Shown piece after piece: positions 1-11,995 of a DNA stretch of 64,000 nt (the stretch's first letter is position 1; every line of letters begins with the position of its first letter). Made by a program: the position numbers and the translations under genes. The stretch is from the NCBI GenBank assembly GCA_029207755.1, contig JARCOQ010000005.1, positions 45,037,621-45,101,620 of the forward strand, read 5' to 3'. The notes beneath the pieces were generated by a model. That model was given only the letters and a program-made list of their open reading frames with translations. It was not told where the DNA came from and did not search any database. The DNA comes from Chamaea fasciata. Lineage: Eukaryota > Chordata > Aves > Passeriformes > Sylviidae.

Positions 1-191
1 CACCTCGGGTTCACTAGATCTGAACCTCACGTGCTCTGGCATACCCTTCAAAAACAGTCAGCGGATTTTTGCAGTTTTTCTAAGTTCTTCTTGCTGGCCA
101 GGGAATGTTTTCCTATGGTGTATCTGTACATTTGCTTTGGAAGCTGACTGCCTTCCCAGGTGCACAGAGCTAACCCTGCCCTGTTTTGCAG

Positions 192-523
192 GTCCTCTTT
201 CAGCTCTGGGTAGGGCAGAGTTCGGAATTTTTCAGGAGGCTGGCGCTGCTGCTCTCCCCAGCCAACGCATCCCCCAAGGCCTCGGTGTCGGCAGAGCGGC
301 TGCCTCACCACATCCTGTGCGACGTGACCCAGGGCCTGCCGCACACGCACGCCGCCTGCCTGGAGGAGCTCAAGAGGAGCTACGAGTTCTATCGCTACTT
401 CGAAACTCAGCACCAGGCGGGCTTGGAATGGCCAGCCAGGACCAAGCAGGAGTCCAGAGAGCTGAACAGTCTCCAGACCGCGGTACGCAGCTTGCAGCTT
501 CATCTCAAGGCGCTGCTCAATGA
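192..523 (+). CDS. VEZT: VEZT internal exon (first in window)
   Basis: Acceptor TTTTGCAG|GTC at 191/192 and donor GA|GTAAGT at 523/524. The exon starts in phase 0 and ends in phase 2. It encodes a helical segment with [13 protein letters not shown], then a Leu/Arg-rich region ending LKALLNE. GC content is clearly higher than in the neighbouring introns. Confidence 0.93.
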
Positions 524-3500
524 GTAAGTTTACATGTGAATTAACGGAGTATGCAGAAGGCTTTGGACTCGAAGTTCTTTGGGTTGTCAGCTTGTATCCC
601 CAACTAAAAGCAAAAAAGCGGATACATACAGTCTTTGCAATCATAGCCGTACCTTAACACAGTATGGGCCCAAAGATCCTTGGTTTATTATGGAATCTGA
701 TATTTTTTCCTGGGTATTCTTTGAGTATCTGGTGAAAACTTGAAGACAAGCAGTGCACTAGGATTTTGCCTTGCTTTTGTCACCCCCTTATAAAAAATAA
801 GAGAACATAATTATCTTCCATTGATTTTTCAATATATCAAATGCTTTATAAGAACATTCAGCTCATAGTAACTACCTAGTAAATATCCTTAAATTGTCAC
901 TGCCTTGGTGAAACAGTTGAGACTGTAACAAATGCAGGTAAGCAATGTATCTTGATGCAGAAAAAAATATTTTTATTTTAAAATTTTGTGGCATCTTTGA
1001 GGAATTGACTAAGTTAGGTTCTTAAACTTGAAGAAAATAACAGTATATTACATTAAATACTTGAAAGAATGATGAAGTCAAATATTTATTATTACTTACT
1101 GCTGTTTGTGTCATCACTTAGGGTAATAATTCTTGAGGATGAACTTGAAAAGCTTGTTAGCACTAAGGAGACAACCGAGTTGACAACAGAAGCCCATCAG
1201 GTTCTGGAACAAAAACTAAAGTTTATTCAGCCTCATATCCAGGCAAGCAACAGCTGCTGGGAAGAAGCCATTTCTCAGGTGGAAAAAATGAGTGGAAGAA
1301 ACCCAAACAAAAAAGGTAAATGTGAGAGACTGAGCAGCTACTGGGATGTACTTCAGAGATGAAATGGTCAGATGGATCAGTGACAGTGTTCAGCCTGTGT
1401 ATCAGAATTTTAGTTGAAGAAGGTCTTAGAACCATACACTTTGTAAAACTGTGTCTTTAAATCACACTTTTTCACTGTGAGGGCCTTGAAGCTTTTGTTT
1501 CAGCAAAAAATGCAAACATTTTAACTCAGTCCATTAGACCTGCGGATTCCAATGGTTACATTTTCAAGTGTAGACTGATGATGGCTTTTTGCCTTTTTGG
1601 TGAATCACCTCTGAAGGGGTAGGATTTTAATGAATCGCCCTCAAGATCTTCGTTTATTTACTGCATTAAAATTATGCCAGTGATTGAAATGATAATGGCA
1701 TTGTCGTGAAACTTTATTGACAATCACATTTTCTGGAACATTTTAAATCATGGAGGACATGTTGAGCACATAATACCCATTTACTTCCTCTCTCAAAGAG
1801 AGTGAGCTAATCTTTGGTGTTCTTAAAAGTCTTGGTGAGCAGCATATCCCAGCATTTTGTTTGTTGTCCCTCTCCTTAGGGATCTGTACTGGCCATGCTG
1901 TTCTTGTGAAGCATAACCAGCTTAAATAACTGAAGTGAATTTAGGCTCTCCTGACATGGAATTAAACCTGTAATTTCTAATCTTTCTTTTTTCCAGGAGA
2001 ATTTTTACTGTCCTAGGGAGGCACAGCCCAGCATCTGAAAAATGCTGGTAATGGAGACTGCACTAGGAAAATTGGGGGGGAACTTGGGGTATCAGCAAGT
2101 TACCTACAGAAAACCCAATCTGAAGTGCACTGTGCTCTTAACGATGTATGGGTGGAATATCCAGTAGATGGATAAATATTGCTGTGTGCCTAGAGGCAGG
2201 CAGGCCAACCTTGTTCATGCTTACATCAGAACTGGCAGCACTGGGAGGCTTCTTGCAGGCTCTGTGCAAGACCAGACGTGACATAAACTCCTGTACTTTG
2301 CCTGCTAGTGCAGTCTTACAGCTTCCCCCTCAGTGCTGCATAAAACAGCCTGGGAGGATATTAGATGTAGCCTGATACATCTGCATGTGCTGACCTGTTG
2401 TGTTTTGTTGATGCCCTCCACAACCTGCAGTTCCACTGATCTTTTTTCTCCTTTACTTAAAAGTTCTTTCTAGAGTACACACCATAGTATTTTTAGTTAT
2501 TTTAGTTTTATTTTTACTTTGTGTATAAATTTCACAGCAGGCCTTTTATTATAACTTGCTTCCCTTTAAAGTTCAGTACAAAAATAACCTTGTGTGTAAT
2601 CTAGAAGGAAGGGATTGCGTGGGAAATAAAAAATAAAATAATCTTTCACTATTGCCCACTGGCTTTCCTGTAAATGTGCTGGGATTGAACCTCTATTTTG
2701 CAACAAGTTTACTGAACTACTCCACAGGAGCTACTTGAAATTATTTTGGTCATTGAAAACAATTTTTATCTGACAACATTTGGCTTTCCTGATATATTTC
2801 TAAGCCATCCAGCTTTTGTGAATTGAACTTGTCAAGCTGTATGTGAAATCAAGTTCAATTCTTTTGCTGCCTTCCTACAAATTTTAACAGCTGGTCTGTC
2901 AGTCATGTTATGTAAATTACTTCAATAAATTGTCTCCTTTTTTTTCCCAATATTTTCTGAAAACTCTTTGGGAGAAGATACCTTCCTGTTGAATTAATAT
3001 AGCAGCTCAGCACAGCTTTTATGTTTATGCATTATTATCCAAAACTAAATCAATCTTTTGACAAGAGCTGTTTCAAGAGCCCCCATGGGCTTAGAGCATT
3101 GTGTCTAAGTGGATGCTGAGCACTTTTGCTGCAATAGATGTTTAGTTCAACTAACTAGTTCAGCCAGTAGAGCATCTATATAAAGAGGTGAGTCCCCTTC
3201 AACAAGCAGAACATGCTTTTTGCCCTGAATCATTGGATGTCGGAGCTGGTTTCTTACAGGTATATGAAACAGCCAGAGCAAAGCCTTTCAGGGTAACAGA
3301 CTGAACACTCTCACCCTCCTGTCAGCCTGTCGTTGGTGGTACCAGCATGTGTCTTATATTTTAGCATATGGTTCCTTCAGGGAATGCAGTTTGGCTTCTT
3401 CCTTTACATGATTTGGTGTATTTCTAGAATTAGTGCCTTTACTCATTGATCCTGTCTGGTACAGAGCAGAGCCTCAGAACAAGTGGGGCTTTAGCATATT

Positions 3501-6500
3501 GATGGGAATTCACCTCTACTTAAATTTCTTGGGCAGTGATGGACCTATCTATCATCTCTGCTCATTTCCTAGAACTTTCAGCTTCTTCTCTTTATTCTTT
3601 CACATTTTTTCATCACTGATAAAATTTACCACTTAAAGCTTCAACAATATAAGCATGTAGTCTACTGTTAATATTACAGAATGGAGTACTCTTTATGGCT
3701 AGTTACAGCATTGTGTTAATGATCTTTGAAACAATGGCCCTCAAACTGTTTAAATTCCATCCTTTTTCCTTTTAAACTGTCTCTGTCTTTGCAAATACAC
3801 ACAACTTCTGTAGATATTTGTAAGAGCAAGGCCATGATACTCTGCTGTAATCTCACCATCCCTTAAGCATTCAGTATATAGATTAGAAACGGAAAATAGG
3901 GTTGGTGGGGCTTGGCAAGGTCATTTAACCCATTTCCCTTCTCAAGGGTAAATTAGTATTTGTGAGTAAATGTTGTTTACCTGTTCCTAAAAAACACTCT
4001 TTTTTTAGGAGACATTTTACCATATTTCCAGACATCTGTTCCAGCACTTAATTCCATTACCAGTAAAATGTTATTACTGAATAGAAGTACCTCTTGATGC
4101 AATTTAAAAGTCGTACTTCTTATCCACCCACAATGGAAATCCATTTCCTCTTGATGGCTCTTATGTTCTCAAAGATGATTATTATGTTTCTTTCTGTCTT
4201 CTCGACATGACTCCCTATGCTTCACCTCTTCCCCGATGACTATACTTTATTTAGTCCTCTTATAATTTGCAATGTTTTCCTCTATATTCCCTCTAGTTGG
4301 CCCACTGTGTTACTGAATGAAGGGGTCCCAGACTGGGCACAATGTTCCATCCACAGCTCAATCAGTACCAGAGTGGAAATGTTATTTCATGTGTCTAAGA
4401 GTCAGTGCTGTTGCTTGTATGCTCTAGTTTGCAGTTTGGCTTTTTGCTTGCAGTGGAGTAGAGTTGACTGTGAGGCTCCTCACCTCTTTCTCAGTGGTGC
4501 TCCCCAGTCAGTTGTGACATACTTGCCCACTTGGCTATTCCAAAGCACAAAAATTTGCAGCCACTGTCACCAAACTGCTGGGTCTGAAATCCATTTCTAC
4601 CTGGGTTGTGTGTCTGATTTTCCAATATTATTTTTTATTCTAGTGGTGCCCTTCAGTGTTCTTGCAGATTATCCCCAAATCAGCAGATTTAGTGAGATAC
4701 GACACTTCTCTTTCACCCATTGGAAATATTGGAGAGTATTGGACGTGAGACAAATCCTCACTCAATGTATTCTGGTCTGAAAATGATAACCATGCTGTGA
4801 TGATCCAAGAGGCTGTTCTGTGCACCTAATAGCAACTTTTCCTGGCCTTTACATTTTGCTTATAAGGATGTCATGACATCATGTCAAAAGTCCCACTTAA
4901 AACAAAATGCAGGATTGTCTTTGGTTCTTTCTGTACACAAGACCTGTTACTGCATGGAAAAATTAACATCTTCTATTTTCAACAAATCCACACTGGCTGT
5001 TGCTTGTCTCCTTGATACCTCACAGATATCTTCCTGTGAACTTTCCTTCATTATTTCTTCCAATATTTTCAAGCTTTTTGAAGCTGTTTTACCTATTCAT
5101 TTTTTTAAACTTCTGAACAAAGTCTCTTCTCTGGTTTTACTGATTTTCCTTGCCATCTGCAGGTTTTCAAAGTCTATGAAATTTCTGAGATTTGTTAGTT
5201 AAAGTGTTTCAGCACAATTCTGTTGGACCCAGCTTCCATCAAAACATCCAAGTTACTTAAGCGCTCTCTAACAGTGTTTCTGTGTAACCTAACCGGCCTT
5301 CTCACCATTTTTTTCATGTGTGCAAATCCTGCTTACGAAAATACCTGGACCCTGCCTGACTGAGTCAGGAACATCATTCAATACTCACTTTTCTTTTTTT
5401 AAATCCCTTTTTTTCTTTCCCCTAAAGGCAAAATTGAAGTTTCCTGTGACAACCTACAGCATACTACAGTACCTTTAACACAGCCTGCCATATACATAGA
5501 AAACAAAGATCCAATCCCTGAAGAGCAGGTAAAAAAAAAAAAAAAAAGGATCATTTAAAATACATTTAAAATAATAATTGGGGATTCTTTGCTGTATCCA
5601 TTCTTTTTTTCAGTTGCTTGTGCAGTGACCTTGTTGTCTTGCTGAGACAGACAAGTAAGTGGCCAGTGCCACTTCAAAATTGGACTTGTAGAAAAAAAAT
5701 TATGTACATTCCTTTTGCTGTTCCATGGGGAGGTATTCCCCATCCTGGAAAAAAGAGCACTAGTATTCAATTCTCATGTATGTCATTAGAAATGAGTGAC
5801 CAAAGGAGAGCAGCAACACAAGTCAGAGTAATAAAAAGTGAGAATTGCTAAAAGGCAGTATATGAAATAGTCCTACTTTTGCTGGATAAACTGACACAGC
5901 TGCAAAAGTGACAAGCTCAAGCACAAACCATCCTGCCTTCAGTTTGCTTAGTCTCTTCATTTTTGGATATCTTTTTACTGTAACACTGAACAATTTTGTG
6001 TTGTTCGAGGAACTCCTGGGTGATGGTTGGGCTGTCTTGAAGAGAGGTGGGCCTCCTCCATCCCAGAACTGAGTGGCAGATGCATTCTGAAAGCACAGTG
6101 AACACCCATGCTCTGCTCTGTCCTTCCCTTGCTTCTCCTCCACATGTATTCTCTCTAGATGTTTTTCCACATCAAAAAGCTGTGACTAATTAGTTTATTG
6201 AAAATTTGTTACAACATAAATGCTGCTCTGTTTTTTTATGCTTGTAATCCAATATATTTAAAATTGGAAGAGAAATTTGCTATTCTCTATATCTTCTTAA
6301 TAAGGATTTATGTAAGTTAAATTAGCAAAATGCCAGACTACCAAGAATTGGTTGCAGTGTAAATTAAAAAAAAAAAAACAAAACAACAAATAACCCACAC
6401 CAGCACTGCTTATTTCCACCTCTAATTATGGAGAAATGATCTCCTATTTTCAAGTTCTATCACTTGATCCAATTTGTGTATGAAGGGAAATCTCGTTAAT

Positions 6501-9500
6501 GAGTGGACTTGCTCAAAAATCATACAGATATCACCAAGAGCAGTGTCAGGTCCACCGGCCCTGCTCAAATAGGGCTCCTTCCTATTACTGTGGTTGGCTT
6601 GTGTGGGCATCACTTGATCATGAATCAGAGTGTAGGATTAAAACCACCCTGACAGTGAAGATCAAGAGTTTCTTCCTTTGTTTCTTCCTTTCTTTCTTTC
6701 TTTCTTTAGGAACTGGAAGCATATGTTGATTATTCAGATACAGAAAATGAATACAAAAGGGAAGATTTTTACTGCTTCTCCCAAGAAGAAAGAGAGAGGC
6801 AAGAGCGAGAGAGACAGGAATCTAAGAGGGTGTTACAAGAATTGAAATCGGTACTGGGATTCAAAGCTTCAGAAATTGAAAGGCAGAAGTGGAAACAGCT
6901 ACTATTCAGTGAACATGGTAAGCATTTCTTTTGAAAATTAATTCCTTCCTTAGAAAACATAGGTGTTTGTTTGCCATGAATTTCTGACTGTGTTAGAATT
7001 CAGACAGTGCTTAGCTGTAGTAGTGTCTTTGATAGAGCTGTGTGGTCTTAGTTGCCATTCCATATCTTTATATTTTGGCAATCATTTTACTATATATTGA
7101 AATGAACTCATAGAAGTGGGAATTTGGCTTTAAACAAAACACTGAGCTAAGATATTAAACACACAAAAATAGTAAGACAGCATAAAGAAAGCTGTCTGGA
7201 TATAAACCATGCAGATTGAACTGACTCTTTCATGGCTCTCCAGTAAATATGAATTTTTATCAGGGTGCATAAATACATTACTTTTCAGAATTTAAAGAAA
7301 CCAGCAGAAAATTATCTCGGACATACAGAAGTATATAGGTTAAAGTGAAGAGCTAGACTTTGAAATGTTAGAGAAATAAAATAATAAAACCAGCTTTTCT
7401 TTCTATGAGAGTGAATACAGACTCTGTTCACAACCCCACCCTCCCCACCCCCAACCATCTTAGAAGAAGAGTTCTTTCCAACTAGCCTTTAGTAACTCTG
7501 AGCTGGGTAGCTCCATCCACTTGCACTTGAAAACAGAAATATGAAAATTTCTCTTGCCTCAACAAGACAGTTTGTCTGTTACAACTTGATTCCTCTCACT
7601 GCTTGAGCTATTTGATTTACTGTCTTTAAAATTGGCAGGAGTTTGTCTTTTCCTTGTTTTCATTTCTTCCTCCTAAAGACAGGTTAGGAAAAGCTTTCCA
7701 GAAGGTTTCATGTTCTATGTTCCGAAAAACAACCCTCAAGTCTGGCACCATATCCAAGGATTCTGCCTCTGATAGTGTCTACCAGAAAAATGACCATGGA
7801 TAGCAACTTCTCAGTAATTTACTAGGAACACAAAGACCATAACTATTTATGATACTGTCTCTTTTGACATCAAACCATCAAAAATATCCATTCTTAACAA
7901 TTTTCTTTATATCCATTAAGGTACAACTGTGGTAAAAGAGATCACTTGACCATTGGTACTGATTTCTCTTCTAGTTGTTTTAAAAACCCCTGAGACATCA
8001 AATTGCACCAGAGTTTGCTCAGGAGTAGGATTTTTGTGTTATCCCTCTTGTGTTAGATACGACACCGTACAACTCTTCACATAAATTTCTTCAAATCTTC
8101 CTTTCCTAACTGTTGGAGGAAGAAGAGATCCTACATCTAGTTCAAATCTTGACAGACCTAGTGAAGCTCTTGCAGAAAGAGTTTTTGTCAGGAGGACTTG
8201 CCTAGGATATTTCCTTACCTAAGCAGCTGATACTTGTCCATATCAGCATATCCTCAGGCTATCTGGGGCCATAGCTGGAAGAAGTCAGCTGATTCCTGTA
8301 GTTTGCAGTAACAGCTCACCAGAAAGCCTTTGTGGCTCATGTTGGTTCCTTTTCCTTTCCATGTATAGGTACTACATTGGTTTAGGATTAGAGATAAAAG
8401 GGTGAGGAGGGAATAAAGTATGATTTTCTCCAGCTGCATAGGACTAACTAATCATTGATTATTGCCATCCTGTACACACCTGAAAAACATGAGGGCAATT
8501 TATGAAAGTAATTAATATTGTCTCCTTTTGGCTCAGATTGTATGTGTCTAATCTGACAGACTGATATGTTTATCAGATATAACATCTTCTACTGGTTTTT
8601 AAGGAAATCCTTCAGTATTTCTGCAAAAGAAACACAAGTCAGTAAATACAATATCATAGACTCTGGCATATTATGGTTTAGTTTATCTATACACAGATCA
8701 GTTTTTAAAGAGACATTTATGTGATCTGCACTTTCCACATTTCTGACTTGCCTTATCTTAAAGATTGAAATCCAGAAAGGTTCATATTCTTGTCCCGTTG
8801 GCCAATGGATGGCCATGATGCCACTTTTCCATAGTCCTCTTGAATCTTGCTGTTACAGGACAATCAGATTCCAGAAATCCTGTGTTTTCCTGTCTTTTGA
8901 TTATTGTGGAAAAAGATCCAGAAATATTCCAAGGCTTTAATCTGTTAGGCAAGGCATCCAGCTTGCCATTCTGACTTGTCCTAACGAAGACATGAGGGTT
9001 TTTGGTTTCTTTAAGGAGGGGCTGGGAAGGGTTTCCACATAAGAGGTCAGCTCCAAACAAGTTGATATGTCTTAAGAACACAACATGAAGTCAGTTGGAG
9101 ATGACAGGTTGGATTCCAGAAGAAAAAATATCATCATAGCAGAACACTAGGCTAAAGCACGTTTTCCAAGGCCCAGTACCATGGTAATACTTCTTACAGT
9201 CTGGGGAGTAAGTAGTTCATGGGAGTGTAGGTAAGCTTATGTTTCTGGTCCTTTGGCTTCCTGTTGAGCTACTACATGGAAGTGCTTTTGAAAAGGTCTG
9301 CTAAGTTTTTACTAGCTTCATTTCCATTTGTCAAACACTGTAAAACAACTTTCTTCTGCTGCAAAATCACTTCTAGCCTTTCCCTAACCTCTCCTCTGCA
9401 AAAAAGTCATTCTGTCAGTGGTTGTGTTGTATCCCCTTCTCCCTGTTGTCTCCCTGTTTCCCCTTCTCCCACCTTGTCCATACAACAGTTGTTATATACC

Positions 9501-11387
9501 TATTTATCAGATTTAGAAACCCATGCTATCAAAACTGATGAATTTCATCCTGTTTATTAATTCAAATCAATTCCACAAATTGGCCAGCTACCAATCTCAA
9601 ATATCTGTTTATTTTCTGAGAAATTTTGCCTTTCAAAGTATTCTTTGGAGGAAGTAGGCAAGAAGTTTGCTCCCAAATGATGAGATTACCATGCATATTC
9701 CTGTCTCTTCCAGCAAATGGGCAGAAATAAGTAGAAGCATATTTTTTTATGAGACAGGGAAAGAACTGCTCCATAAACAACTGAGACAAGTCTGGTGCAG
9801 TGCTCCTTTGGTATATAAGGTTTTAAACAAAAACAGTACAATACTCATTCAATGCCACAGTCTTTCAGTGTACTAATAACAATAATTATAAATATGACTA
9901 CCGTAATGATGTGCCTGCCTTCAGCTAGCTAAAGTGAATATTACTGAAATAGGATGAGGTTGAAAAATCCCAATACCATAGATTTTGTTTCCCATGAAAA
10001 GTCATTGTATTTCCCAGAGTTATTTTCATCTCTGCTTACAGGAGTAAAGTCAGAATGGAATTAGAAAGGGAAATGCAACTTGGGAATCTGCTGTTGCCTC
10101 TCTCATTTATATTCGTGCTGCTACTATAATGGAGCTGCTGCAGTTTAGGGAATCTGTTACTTGGAAATGGACATTATATCGTTTTCTTAAAATGAGAGAC
10201 GTCTGTTCTTCAAGGAGTGATTGTACCGAGTTACACTAACCCTTAACACTGGGAGGAGAGACTTTCTGGCAAGCATCCCGTTGCAGGCAATGGGACTGGC
10301 TGCTGCTACTAACTTCAAGAGAGGCTAAATTAAACCACTCTTCATTTGTGAGGACACCCGACCTGACTGTGTGGATATGTGTTGTATTTGTATGTTGTGG
10401 TGTATGAGATCAGATATTGCCTATAAGGACTTTTTCACGTACCAGCTGTCTTTAGTGGATTAGGTAAACTGTTGTTCACAAGAAGACAGTTAAATCTGTG
10501 TGCAGTACGGTAGTTTTACGTGGGTTTTGCTTTAACACTGAACACAGCCTTTGTGTTTGATATTGGCTTTAAACACCATCAATTTTGTGCTGTCTCTTCG
10601 TGTCACAGATTTTAAGGAATAGTTACAAGTAGCTGTCACATTTCACTTCAACTTTGTGATTAGAAAACACTTATTTTACGTTTTGTTGTGGGTTGTGTTT
10701 CTGTTGCTTTGGGGTTTTTTCAGTAATTCTCACTCTTACAATCTTGCATCTTTTCAGGCAAATAAATTACTTATATATAGCAGCTTGCTTTTAGTTATCA
10801 TTTAATTTTTTCCCCCTTTTTAAGCTGCAGTGAAACCCTTGTCTCCTGTAGAACCATTGAAGCTACTAAATAATGTGGAATCACATATGAATTCAGATAC
10901 AGAAAAGCAGGACTGCAGCCAAAGTTGTGATAAATCTGAAGAAAAAGACTCTAGTCCAGAAGTGAATGCTGCTGACGAAAGCAGGACAGAATATTTGTAT
11001 GAAGATGCTGAGATGGAGAAAAACAAAGACAGTACTGCAGATAAAGATGTTTCTACAGGGGCTGAAGAAAGAACGTATTATCAGTGTGAAGGGGATGCTG
11101 AAGAACTCAAGCCAAGCAGTGTGGATGGAGTAGAGGCTTCACAGCCTCCCTCTAAGGATGCATTACATTCAAAAATCAAGGATAGGCTGGCCCAGCTCCA
11201 CATATCAACAGATTTCAACTTCACATCTGGTCTGGCTGCACAAGTTGCTGCCAGGTCTTTCACTTTTACTACAATGCAGGAAGAGACTTTTGGAGATGAT
11301 GGGGAGGAGGAGGAGGAGGAAGAAAAGACACAGGAGAATGAAGACCTTGTGGAGAACTGTGAAAATGAAGGGAGGCTCTCAAAGTGA
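192..11387 (+). CDS. VEZT: Vezatin, C-terminal part (5 coding exons, 5' exons outside window)
   Basis: Spliced gene with coding exons at 192-523, 1122-1315, 5428-5528, 6710-6917 and 10825-11387, joined in phases 0/2/1/0/1 without a stop until the TGA at 11385. They give about 465 residues, compared with about 780 for the human protein as I recall it, so roughly the N-terminal 315 residues lie left of the window. Recognition rests on signatures such as [50 protein letters not shown] and FTTMQE. From family knowledge, vezatin is a two-pass membrane protein of adherens junctions that links myosin VIIA to the cadherin-catenin complex; its membrane segments are N-terminal and therefore not here. 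What is seen is the cytoplasmic tail: a helical/coiled-coil region, a highly charged Glu/Arg-rich stretch (exon 6710) and an acidic C-terminus. No frame damage is visible. Confidence 0.95.
524..1121 (+). other. VEZT intron (598 nt)
   Basis: AT-rich intron with normal GT-AG ends. I see no repeat family or RNA gene in it. Confidence 0.85.
1122..1315 (+). CDS. VEZT: VEZT internal exon
   Basis: Acceptor ACTTAG|GGTA and donor AAAG|GTAAAT. The split Glu codon is completed and the frame continues [11 protein letters not shown] and on through [12 protein letters not shown], a heptad-like coiled-coil segment. Ends in phase 1. Confidence 0.93.
1316..5427 (+). other. VEZT intron (4.1 kb) with an old CR1 copy
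   Basis: GT-AG intron. Positions 1316-3880 are anonymous AT-rich sequence; about 3880-5340 is a diverged CR1 LINE listed separately. Confidence 0.85.
3880..5340 (-). mobile_element. Ancient CR1-like LINE remnant
   Basis: Reads left to right like the reverse complement of a CR1 3' half. AGGGTTGGTGGGGCTTGGCA near 3899 resembles the GGGTTGGAAGGGACCT block near CR1 3' ends. A CAGACTGGGCACAATGTTCC block near 4330 and AACAAATCCACACTGGCTGT near 4981 follow in the expected order. It is heavily diverged with many indels. Boundaries are approximate and the family assignment is from memory of consensus features. Confidence 0.6.
5428..5528 (+). CDS. VEZT: VEZT internal exon, 101 nt
   Basis: Acceptor CCTAAAG|GCA and donor CAG|GTAAAA. 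Encodes a variable linker ending DPIPEEQ, a motif I recall at the same place in mammalian vezatin. The donor runs straight into 17 consecutive A residues (5531-5547). Confidence 0.9.
5529..6709 (+). other. VEZT intron (1.2 kb)
   Basis: Begins GTAAAA with a 17-base A run and ends in a (CTTT)5-AG acceptor. No other element recognised. Confidence 0.85.
6710..6917 (+). CDS. VEZT: VEZT internal exon, charged helix
   Basis: Acceptor TTTAG|GAA preceded by five CTTT units; donor CATG|GTAAGC. Encodes ELEAYVD, then a Glu/Arg/Gln-rich run, then the conserved [12 protein letters not shown] and WKQLLF blocks. Begins in phase 0 and ends in phase 1. Confidence 0.94.
6918..10824 (+). other. VEZT intron (3.9 kb)
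   Basis: GT-AG intron ending in a long T/C tract. The stretch 7740-7860 has a faint resemblance to the 3' region of old L3/CR1 elements, but I cannot assign it. Nothing else recognised. Confidence 0.8.
10825..11387 (+). CDS. VEZT: VEZT terminal coding exon
   Basis: Acceptor TTTTTAAG|CTGCAG, then about 187 codons to TGA. A second AG six bases further on would give an in-frame product two residues shorter. The encoded tail is disordered and acidic (Ser/Glu/Asp-rich), with the conserved [19 protein letters not shown] and [18 protein letters not shown] blocks. It also has a Glu run encoded mostly by GAG (about 11299-11325) and a C-terminus rich in Glu and Asn. Confidence 0.94.
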
Positions 11388-11995
11388 AGGAAAAGTATAA
11401 GTCTGAGCTGAACTTCATTAAATCAACAGCACGCAGTTTGATAGAAAAAAACTAAGGGGGGGGTTGAAGCTGAAAATACTGGATGGAAAAAAAAAAAAAA
11501 GAGACCTAAATATAATACATCATGTTCCCTAAGACTGATACACTAAATAGGACTTCTAAGTATATTGAAAGTTTGCAGGTAAGAGAAGTTTAGGCTGCAT
11601 CCGAGAAATAGATGGCTGTTCCCTTTTTAAGATCCTAGTGATGGGGGTTGGAATTTACCTTTGTGTTTTCTGGTTTTTTATTTATTTATATTATGACATA
11701 TTGTAGTTTTTTGTTTCTAAAAAGAAGGAAAAACAATGTTTTGATTTACAACAGACTCCGGTTTTTTTGCTCTCTGATTCTTTTGTCATGGTATCAGTGT
11801 TTGTTCCAACAAAAATGCCAGGACATTTCTTTTGGAAGAACCTGAACTGTTCCCTGTGATCTTCCCCCGCCACTTTTGTTTCACTTGTGTCTGCAGTGTG
11901 TTGGCTAAGCCACGATAGGCATTTGTGATTCTGCGACTAGTGATGTGGCACCCAGCTAAAATGTAGAATTTTAAATAAAAACTTGAAAGAGCTAG
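11388..11995 (+). other. VEZT: VEZT 3' UTR (short form)
   Basis: Sequence after the stop codon up to the first well-placed poly(A) signal. It contains a G8 tract (11456-11463) and an A-rich tract near 11490. The true length is uncertain because further AATAAA hexamers occur at 12082, 13209 and 13284. Confidence 0.6.
11974..11979 (+). terminator. Probable VEZT polyadenylation signal AATAAA
   Basis: Canonical hexamer 587 bases after the stop, followed within 30 bases by a GT-rich stretch (GTATTTGTGTCCTGGGGTA), the usual arrangement for a cleavage site near 11990-12000. Confidence 0.6.

Noticed and set aside
3186..3192. AGGTGAG on the + strand in a VEZT intron
   Set aside because: Donor-like heptamer with no acceptor and open frame upstream. 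One or two are expected by chance per 10 kb.
4217..4780. 187-codon + strand open frame inside a VEZT intron
   Set aside because: It lies entirely within the old CR1 copy read on its antisense strand. There is no splice or homology support and the composition is hydrophobic and low-information.
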